Part shown: positions 1 to 5,309 of the stretch, in pieces | Position numbering within the stretch: position 1 is the stretch's first letter | How the letters are laid out: each line of letters starts with the position of its first letter | Source: Bacteroides sp. | GTDB lineage: Bacteria > Bacteroidota > Bacteroidia > Bacteroidales > Bacteroidaceae | Reading direction: 5' to 3' | Assembly (NCBI GenBank): GCA_021204375.1 | Contig: JAJPZL010000357.1 | Span: 1 to 5,309, forward strand | DNA: 5,309 bases | Notes under the pieces: generated by a model | Seen by the model: the letters and a program-made list of their open reading frames with translations, nothing else | The model's database searches: none | Told to the model about the DNA's origin: nothing | Program-made: the position numbers and the translations under genes

Positions 1-62
1 CTTTGTATCTTTATAGTTCTGAATTATAATCTATAATTTATCCACCTAAAAAACCGATAATT

Positions 63-665
63 ATGTTCTCAGGTATAGTTGAAGAGTATGCTCAGGTAGT
101 AGCATTAGAAAAAGACCAGGAAAATATTCACATAACCATGAAGTGCTCTTTTGTCAAAGAGCTGAAAATAGACCAGAGTATTTCACACAATGGAGTATGC
201 CTTACTGTTGTCAAAAAAACAGATGATACTTATACGGTCACAGCGATGAAAGAGACATTGGAACGTTCTAACCTGGGGCTATTAAAAGTGGGCGACAAGG
301 TAAACCTGGAGCGAAGCATGATGATGAACGGCCGGCTGGACGGACACATTGTACAGGGGCATGTAGACCAGACGGCCCGTTGCCTGAAAGTAGAGGATGC
401 GGAAGGGAGCTGGTACTTTACTTTTGAATATGAGTTTGACAAGGAGATGGCTAAAAGAGGGTACATTACCGTAGATAAAGGTTCTGTTACAGTAAACGGG
501 GTAAGCCTTACCGTATGCAATCCCACTGATAATACGTTCCAGGTAGCTATTATTCCTTATACGTATGAATATACCAACTTCCATACGATCAAAGAGGGAA
601 GCATAGTGAACCTGGAGTTTGACATCATTGGCAAATATATCAGCCGCATGTTACAATACAGGTAA
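63..665 (+). CDS. ribE: Riboflavin synthase, alpha chain
   Basis: This cytoplasmic enzyme converts two molecules of 6,7-dimethyl-8-ribityllumazine into riboflavin and a pyrimidinedione, the last step of riboflavin synthesis; the active form is a homotrimer. The 200-residue product has the family's usual length and its two lumazine-binding beta-barrel halves, about residues 1-96 and 97-190. The N-terminus MFSGIVEE matches the conserved MFTGI start. The internal duplication shows as SISHNGVCLTV (39-49) and GSVTVNGVSLTV (140-151). KETLERSNLG (63-72) is answered by YTYEYTNF in the second half, and GHIVQGHVD (94-102) joins the halves. The ATG follows an A/T-rich leader without a Shine-Dalgarno sequence, normal for Bacteroidota. 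It ends in TAA and has no internal lesion, so it is the only intact gene here. Cotranscription with an upstream gene cannot be judged. The assignment is secure. Confidence 0.97.
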   Translation: MFSGIVEEYAQVVALEKDQENIHITMKCSFVKELKIDQSISHNGVCLTVVKKTDDTYTVTAMKETLERSNLGLLKVGDKVNLERSMMMNGRLDGHIVQGHVDQTARCLKVEDAEGSWYFTFEYEFDKEMAKRGYITVDKGSVTVNGVSLTVCNPTDNTFQVAIIPYTYEYTNFHTIKEGSIVNLEFDIIGKYISRMLQYR

Positions 666-759
666 TTTATAGAAAAGATCTTGTATACCCGGTGACCGAA
701 GGTTAATGGCATAATAAGCAACATGAATCCCGGTCATCTAATAAAAAACAGAACTATTT

Positions 760-791
760 TTTGGAGATCCCGGAAAAAAGAGATAGGTTTG
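760..791 (+). promoter_or_regulatory. Bacteroides-type sigma-ABfr promoter for the Kelch gene pair
   Basis: TTTG at 760-763 and TAGGTTTG at 784-791 are separated by 20 bases, an exact fit to the published Bacteroides consensus TTTG-N19-21-TAnnTTTG. It lies in the 131-bp gap after ribE and just upstream of the ATG at 797. The predicted transcription start would fall within a few bases of that ATG, so the transcript would be nearly leaderless if both calls are right. It probably drives both Kelch paralogues, since no good promoter is seen in the 29 bp between them. The rest of the gap (666-759) holds nothing I can name and no clear terminator for ribE. Confidence 0.5.
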
Positions 792-1336
792 TAGGTATGA
801 AAACTAATACTATAGACAAATTTTAGGTTCTGTTTTTATTACTTTTTTCCGGATCATTCATTTTATCTGCACAGGAAACCGGAAAAGTGATGGAAAGTAC
901 GACCCGGCAACCGCTGGCCGGAGTACATATTTATCTGGGCGACTCCTCCTTAGTTGCCATTACGGATAACGAAGGAGCATTCCGGATCGCTCCTCATTAT
1001 ACTGAAAAAGGAGATGAATTATTCAGATTCTCGTATGTAGGATTTATTCCTGAAATACTGTCGTATAGTGATTTACAAAAAACCAACTTTTGCGTTATCC
1101 TGAAAGAGGATAAAAAACAGCTGGAAACACTTACCGTACTGGGAGAAGCCATTTTGCATACCCGTGTACCTTATAAAAAGTTAAGTTCTATCCCGGCAGG
1201 GTTATATGCTTTCGGAACAATCCTGACAGGAGATACGATCTTTGTCAGTTGCGGGAATATAAGCTATAAAGAGGCAGCAGAGAATTCAGAATTTGTGCGT
1301 GACCAGGCTGGGGAGGATTTGATGGAACTTGCCAAT

Positions 1337-1344
1337 AAAAAAAA
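1337..1344 (+). other. A8 homopolymer carrying the copy 1 frameshift
   Basis: Before this run the homologous frame starts at 797; after it, homology to copy 2 resumes in the next frame with SEWIGYSDRLYKYHIQSD, matching FSDRLYKYNIQTD. Seven A instead of eight would join the two frames without a gap. It is therefore a one-base expansion, by slippage or by sequencing error. Confidence 0.65.
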
Positions 1345-2094
1345 GCGAGTGGATAGGGTACAGCGATCGTCTTTATAAATACCATATTCAATCGGACAGG
1401 TAGGAAACGGTTCCTAAAAAGTTACGTAAACGAGCCCATCATGCCAGCCAGTATTACAACGGTAAATTATATATAGCAGGCGGCAAACGGTTAAGTACAA
1501 ACCGGAAAAGAGAATTATTAGATGAAACCGTAGAGGTGTACGATTGCAGGAAAGATACCGTACTGGTAGATCCGGTCAATCCGCACCAGGCAGCTGATTT
1601 TGCTTCGGCTATCCTCGAAGATAATATTATTCTGGCGGGAGGGTCCAACCGGCTCAATATGATCGGTGAAAAAGAGTATATGAATAAAGTGCATATGTTC
1701 AATGTAAGTACCGGGATCTGATATGAACTGAGTGAGATGCCGCATCCCAAGGAGACGAAAGGAACGATCGTGGATCATAAACTTTACCTGATAGGAGGTT
1801 TCCGGCACAGGCCCCTGAGTGAAATAGAATCCTATAACCTGGTTACTGCGGAGTGGAAAAAAGAGGCCGAATTGCCTTACGAAGCAGAGCGGCCGGCCAT
1901 TGCCTGCCAGGGAAATACAATTTACATATTGGAGAACGGCCGGTTGCAGAGTTATAATACCGCTACCGGAGAAATAAAGGTATGGCTGATCGATATTTCC
2001 CTGACAAACAGTGAAATGTTTGTGTCCGGTGGAAAACTCTATATAGTAGGAGGATACGATGGCAACTACCCGTCCCGGGATCTTTATGCGGTAG

Positions 2095-2124
2095 AGATCC
2101 GGGATCTTACCCGAACCCGGATCT
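2095..2124 (+). repeat. Perfect 9-bp inverted repeat near the 3' end of Kelch copy 1
   Basis: AGATCCGGG (2095-2103) and CCCGGATCT (2116-2124) are exact reverse complements around a 12-base loop. No T-run follows, so it is not a standard terminator. It lies within the coding end of copy 1, where a repeated Arg-Asp-Leu codon block also creates direct repeats. Copy 2 has no equivalent. It could form an mRNA hairpin between the two paralogues, or be a by-product of the repeated codons. Confidence 0.35.
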
Positions 2125-2167
2125 ACAGTATGAAATAGCGATAAACAGTAACCTGATTTCCATACGC

Positions 2168-3485
2168 ATGAAAACCCATATCTTTTTTAAAAGCGGAATA
2201 TCTTTCTTTACTTTCCTGATAAGTCTATCCCTTCCGGCCCAGGAAGGGGGTAAGATTATTGAAAAGAAAACCAGGCAACCTTTATCAGGGGTACATGTAT
2301 ATGTCAATGACACTACAGTCATAGCCGTTACGGACCAGCATGGGAAATTTGAGCTCTCCGGGGAGGTAAACGAAAAAGATACCCTACGCTTCTCTTATGT
2401 AGGATATGTTCCGGAAAAAGTACCTTATACAGAACTGAGTGCCAATAACTATGTAATCCCGTTACAGGAAGATCTGAAGTTACTGGAGACGTTAACCGTA
2501 CTGGGAGAGGCGTTGCTGCATAAAGAAGTACCTTATAAGAGGCTGGCCCCGCTGCCCAGGGGACTCTACGCTTTTGGTTCTATCCTGGTAGAAGATACGA
2601 TCTTTGTCAGTTGCGGGAACCTCAGCTATTATGAATCTATACCTACTCCTTTGGGAATAGTGGCTAAAGTAGAGATACAGAACTTCAGTGACCGGCTCTA
2701 TAAATACAACATTCAAACAGACGAATGGGAGGCAGTGCCCCGGATCTTCCGGAAAAGAGCGCATTATACCAGCCAGCATTACAACGGAAAGCTCTACCTG
2801 GCAGGGGGGGAAAAGCCTCTCAAAGAACCGTAAAAAAGAGTACCTGGAGAATACAGTAGAGGTGTATAATATGGAGAGAGATACCATCCTGGTAGATCCT
2901 GTAAATCCGCACCAGGCGGCTGATTTTGCATCGGTGATGTACGGAGACAATATTATCCTGGCAGGAGGCTCCTGCCGCATCAATATGATCGGAGAAAAAG
3001 TCTATCTTGATAAAGTACACATGTTCAATATTACTACCGGTTATTGGTATGAACTGAGTGAAATGCCCCATCCCAAGGAGACGAAAGGGGTACTTGTCAA
3101 GGATAAACTTTACCTGGTAGGGGGCCATCGGCACCGGATTTTCAATGATATAGAAACCTACGATCTGGTGACCGGAGAATGGGAAAAGGAGGCGGAGTTA
3201 CTCTATGAGGTAGCCAGGCCAGACAATACTGAACACGAAAATATTATATATTTTTTTGAGATGGGAAAGCTCCAGAGCTATGATACAAAAACGAAGGAAG
3301 TAAAGGCCTGGATAGTGGATATAGAGCTGAATAGCAGTGAAATGTTCTTTGCCGACGGGAAGCTGTTCATTGTAGGAGGCTTTGACGGAACAGAACCTTT
3401 CCGGGATCTTTACAGTATCAGTCTTTTCGAACTGTCCCGAACACGACTCTATGGGATGCAGTCCGGTGTATTACCGGGTATATAA
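2168..3485 (+). pseudogene. Secreted CarboxypepD_reg-like plus Kelch-repeat protein, copy 2 (one frameshift)
   Basis: The corrected product is about 438 residues. A signal peptide (1-24, hydrophobic FFTFLISLSLPA, cleavage likely A24/Q25) leads into a CarboxypepD_reg-like domain (about 27-115, TRQPLSGVHVYV to LTVLGEA). Then come about six Kelch repeats marked by GKLYLAGG, NIILAGG, DKLYLVGG and GKLFIVGG, with Trp in DEWEAVP, GYWYELSE, GEWEKEAE and KAWIVD. This predicts an exported six-bladed propeller on a small beta-sandwich, possibly binding a glycan or protein; no catalytic site is recognised. The only lesion is a run of seven G at 2804-2810: as given, translation stops at 2831-2833 after 221 residues with tail EKPLKEP. 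With six G it reads AGGKSLSKNRKKEY, matching copy 1's AGGKRLSTNRKRE. A start at 2688 in the other frame would be an artefact. It begins 29 bp after copy 1 and is probably cotranscribed with it. It could be a phase-variable gene, a recent pseudogene or a sequencing error. Confidence 0.83.
2804..2810 (+). other. G7 homopolymer carrying the copy 2 frameshift
   Basis: Seven consecutive G occur in the Ala-Gly-Gly codons of a Kelch repeat and are followed by four A. Copy 1 reads GCA GGC GGC AAA here, so six G is the expected in-frame length. The extra G moves translation out of frame and to a stop at 2831-2833. Poly-G tracts are typical slippage sites. Confidence 0.75.
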
Positions 3486-3502
3486 CTCTATAATTTCCCG
3501 GT
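3473..3502. repeat. 6-bp GC-rich inverted repeat at the end of Kelch copy 2
   Basis: ACCGGG (3473-3478) and CCCGGT (3497-3502) are perfect reverse complements around an 18-base A/T-rich loop that contains the TAA of copy 2. No T-run follows on either strand. It may fold in the transcript and help end the Kelch unit, but it is a weak candidate. The rest of the 111-bp convergent gap (3486-3596) holds no gene I can support. Confidence 0.25.
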
Positions 3503-3596
3503 CCCTTCTGCAAGATAAGAGAGACAAGTAAAATCAGTTTGCACCCTACATACTGTAGATTGTTTATACAAACTCCAAAGATAGTAAATTTGTGTT

Positions 3597-4217
3597 TTAA
3601 CGGATCATAGGTTCTACTTCGCGGTTATAATCGTCGATGGAGCGTAAAATAACATCGTATGCGGTACGGTAGTCATACATACCGTTGAGTTTCATCCGGT
3701 GGGTATTCTCCAGGGGAAGATCTTTATAAGTAGTAAAATAGTGCACTAACCTGTCCAGGATCTGTTAGGGAAGTTCGGATATATCATTGTACTGGTCATA
3801 GATCATATCGTTTTTAAGTACGGCAATGATCTTATCATCGGCCTGGTTGTTATCCAGCAGACGAAGGCCACCGATAGGGCGGGCTTTGATGATAATATCT
3901 CCATGAGACACATCCTTTTCGGTAAGGATACAAATATCCAGCGGGTCGCCGTCTTCCTGAATATCGGTACGCTCCAAAGCCTGGTTAGTCAGCTCTGTTA
4001 CCTGCTTACCACTGTAAGTACGGGGCAGAAAGCCATACAGGGCCGGTACGATATTGGAATATTTCTGGGGCCGGTCAATGGAGAGAAAGCCGGAAACTTT
4101 ATCCACCTCGTACTTGACGGTATCGATGGGTACAATTTCGATATAGGCAGTAACTTCTACGGGTACGTGGTCTCCCAGGCTAATCCCATGCCACGGATGT
4201 GCTCGGTGTTTATACAT
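3597..4217 (-). pseudogene. ppa: Soluble family I inorganic pyrophosphatase, interrupted by an in-frame TAA
   Basis: This cytoplasmic Mg-dependent enzyme hydrolyses pyrophosphate to phosphate and pulls biosynthetic reactions forward. The full reading frame is 206 codons plus a terminal TAA. By alignment from memory with E. coli PPase, the metal and substrate ligands are E27, K35, E37, R49, Y61, D89/D91/D94 (EDGDPLDI), D122, D127 and K129 (ADDKIIAV). Codon 151 is TAA (3765-3767). Homology continues without a gap into QILDRLVHYFTTYKDLP, where Y164 and K165 match E. coli Y141 and K142, so the stop would remove catalytic residues and the last 55 codons. The E. coli residue at this site is Glu; CAA, GAA or AAA could each become TAA by one change. 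The ATG at 4217 gives MYKHRAHPWHG; the further upstream ATG at 4334 would run across a terminator. It probably has its own promoter, which I cannot place. Loss is surprising for a usually essential gene; a membrane pyrophosphatase could compensate. Confidence 0.88.
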
Positions 4218-4270
4218 ATAAAGTGGTTTTCTTTGATAAACACGCAAAGAGGAAGAGATGTTCTGCGGGT

Positions 4271-4323
4271 AAAAAAGAAAAAAAGAACCTCCCTCTTTCC
4301 GTTTTATACCGGAAAAAGGAAGG
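4271..4323 (-). terminator. Intrinsic terminator of the porin gene
   Basis: On the minus strand a 14-bp stem (4323-4310 with 4301-4288, all paired allowing two G-U pairs) encloses an 8-base loop and is followed by a long T-rich tract opposite 4287-4271. It begins about 30 bases after the porin TGA. The plus strand lacks a T-run, so it acts in one direction. It separates the porin transcript from ppa, which must then have its own promoter in about 50 bp. Confidence 0.88.
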
Positions 4324-4354
4324 CTGCCTAACAAACACTATTATATGTTATGGT

Positions 4355-5309
4355 TCAGAATGCGGGCAACTGATAGATAAATCCGACGGAGATACGATCT
4401 GTATTGTAATTATCCCATCCTAAACTTTTAGCACGATCTGTAAAGTTATAAGAACGTCCCACGTATGTAAGATAGAAATGCAGGTTTGACTGCATCGGAT
4501 AATATTCCAGTCCGGCAAAATATCCGTAAGAGGTACGGTACTTCCCTTTTTCTACCGCATAGGAAGATGTAGCGGAGGCAGGATCCTGCCAGGTGCTCGA
4601 AACAGAAGCTGTTTCGTACATACCCTGTACAAAGACATTCTATTTAGGCTGGAAACGGTAGTTCAGCTTGGTTACCAGAGACATGTAACGGGCGTCATAC
4701 GCATTGTGATCGCTCTCTGAGTAAGCAGGAATAATAGAGGTAATAATACCCTTGCGGTCCAGGTCTTCATTTGAATACATAAAGTCAAAAAACATATTGA
4801 ATTTACCCAGGTTGAGCTGGTTACCCAACGCATAGTAATACATCTACTGTTTTTTAGCTTCGTTCATAGCAGAGGCAGACCAGCGGGTTTCGAATATATC
4901 GTTGAAATTACCGTTCCAGTTGAGTGTATAGACCAGCGGAAGCTTGGCCGTCGTGATCTCCGGAGAGACTCCATACGTGGCCTGGGTACTTGCATTGAGG
5001 CTGTTCAATACCTGAAGCTGGATCTGTTGGTTGGCGATAGGATTGTAACTCAACGTAACTCCTGTCATAAAGTTGCTCATGTTATCGATCATATCACTGT
5101 ACTGATAGATCTCGATGGGGTTGAGGTCAAACTCAATCCCTCCGTAGGCAGCACACTGTTTTCCGACAAAGATGTTGAATTTATCGTTAAACTTAATACC
5201 CAGACCGGCATAGTCAATCGAAGTAGGAGCATTATCAATCATGTTACTCCCATCGTTAGAGCGGTTCAGGCGCTGGCGATAGCGGTACGATAACCAATTA
5301 TTCAACTAC
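4355..5309 (-). pseudogene. Outer-membrane porin of the O/P (OprO/OprP-like) type, C-terminal part, with in-frame TAG codons
   Basis: The N-terminus lies beyond the window; about 317 codons are visible. The sequence has the alternating aromatic pattern of beta-barrel strands: LSYRYRQRLNRS, FNIFVGKQCAAYGGIEFD, MYYYALGNQLNLGKFNMFF, LVTKLNYRFQPK and LHFYLTYVGRSY. It ends GFIYQLPAF, a C-terminal Phe typical of substrates of the outer-membrane insertion machinery. This best fits the Bacteroidota Porin_O_P family; the solute is unknown and phosphate selectivity should not be assumed. Three in-frame TAG codons occur at 5306-5308, 4844-4846 and 4640-4642. The barrel pattern continues immediately after each, in the same frame. 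At 4640-4642 the context FQPK*NVFVQGMYE strongly suggests Trp; the other two residues are uncertain. No intact barrel can be made unless the TAGs are read through. A strong terminator follows. The family call is fairly sure; whether it is truly dead is not. Confidence 0.75.

Larger units (their letters stand above)
797..2138 (+). pseudogene. Secreted CarboxypepD_reg-like plus Kelch-repeat protein, copy 1 (broken)
   Basis: Read through its lesions, this gene would encode about 446 residues. The order is a signal peptide starting MKTNTIDKF with cleavage likely after LSA, a CarboxypepD_reg-like beta-sandwich (TRQPLAGVHIYLGDSS through LETLTVLGEA), and about six Kelch repeats shown by GKLYIAGG, NIILAGG, HKLYLIGG and GKLYIVGG with downstream Y/W positions. 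The fold suggests an exported or surface beta-propeller; its ligand is unknown. Lesions are TAG at 824-826 inside the signal peptide, a frameshift in the A8 run 1337-1344, TAG at 1401-1403 and TGA at 1719-1721. The last two replace Trp codons kept in copy 2. Start at 797 was chosen because it gives the signal peptide and matches copy 2's MKT start. The GTG/ATG at 887/890 would give only a signal-less fragment ending at 1378. The final TAG (2136-2138) is followed two codons later by TAA. Overall it resembles copy 2 closely enough to be a tandem duplicate. Confidence 0.82.

Noticed and set aside
1..62. Promoter for ribE (TATCTTTA at 6-13)
   Set aside because: One mismatch to TAnnTTTG and any -33 element lies outside the window; cannot be supported.
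230..584. Antisense open frames over ribE
   Set aside because: They lie opposite a gene with a clear family match and show no recognisable protein features.
743..762. A6/T6 inverted repeat as a ribE terminator
   Set aside because: Pure A-T stem with no GC core and overlapping the promoter; too weak.
1454..1808. Antisense open frames over Kelch copy 1 and similar ones at 2107-2322, 2492-2983 and 2820-3134
   Set aside because: Shadow frames; the plus strand is explained by paralogous Kelch coding sequence.
2801..2813. Programmed ribosomal frameshift at the G7-A4 sequence
   Set aside because: Rejoining the frames needs a +1 shift, while classic slippery heptamers give -1. No stimulatory structure or internal Shine-Dalgarno is apparent.
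3576..3592. TATCTTTG (minus) and TAAATTTG (plus) -7-like boxes in the convergent gap
   Set aside because: No TTTG at the required 19-21 base spacing on either strand and no suitably placed gene.
4245..4252. CCTCTTTG on the minus strand as a ppa promoter -7 box
   Set aside because: Position is plausible but the essential TA is missing and no -33 TTTG is present upstream.
4218..4334. N-terminal extension of the pyrophosphatase from an ATG at 4334
   Set aside because: It would translate the porin terminator hairpin and T-tract; the extra residues do not resemble the family, and ATG 4217 gives the natural start MYKHRAHPWHG.
3903..4423. Plus-strand open frames across ppa and the terminator
   Set aside because: Opposite a well-supported ppa reading frame; translation has low-complexity lysine runs from the terminator A-tract.
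5027..5293. Plus-strand open frame over the porin
   Set aside because: Antisense shadow of the porin gene without features of its own.

Overview
The window looks like chromosomal DNA from a Bacteroidales-type bacterium (Bacteroidota). Three things point there: a porin of the Bacteroidales O/P type ending in a C-terminal Phe, secreted proteins that pair a CarboxypepD_reg-like domain with Kelch repeats, and a promoter matching the Bacteroides TTTG-N20-TAnnTTTG consensus ahead of a gene. Ribosome-binding sites are A/T-rich with no clear Shine-Dalgarno sequence, as usual in that group. No RNA gene, insertion sequence, CRISPR array or phage gene was seen.

Layout. (1) 63-665 (+): an intact riboflavin synthase, ribE. 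(2) 666-796: an intergenic stretch with a good Bacteroides-type promoter. (3) 797-2138 and 2168-3485 (+): two tandem paralogues 29 bp apart. Each encodes a signal peptide, a carboxypeptidase-regulatory-like beta-sandwich and about six Kelch repeats, so probably an exported beta-propeller. Copy 1 has three in-frame stops and a frameshift. Copy 2 has a single frameshift in a run of seven G. (4) 3486-3596: a short convergent intergenic region with no gene. (5) 4217-3597 (-): soluble inorganic pyrophosphatase (ppa), cut by an in-frame TAA before its last catalytic motif. (6) 4323-4271 (-): a strong intrinsic terminator serving the porin. (7) 5309-4355 (-): the C-terminal part of an outer-membrane porin, interrupted by three in-frame TAG codons and running off the window.

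The main anomaly is that four of the five genes are broken. There are seven in-frame stops (five TAG, one TGA, one TAA) and two one-base homopolymer expansions, yet homologous reading resumes directly after each lesion. Two stops replace a Trp that the sister paralogue keeps, a third sits where Trp is very likely, and all seven can be explained by single G-to-A or C-to-T transitions. Candidate explanations are genome decay in a host-restricted lineage, sequence damage or assembly error (for example cytosine deamination plus homopolymer errors), or, less likely, stop-codon suppression. The sequence alone cannot decide. I see no convincing new multi-gene system; the stop pattern, the homopolymer switches and the tandem Kelch pair are the parts worth checking.
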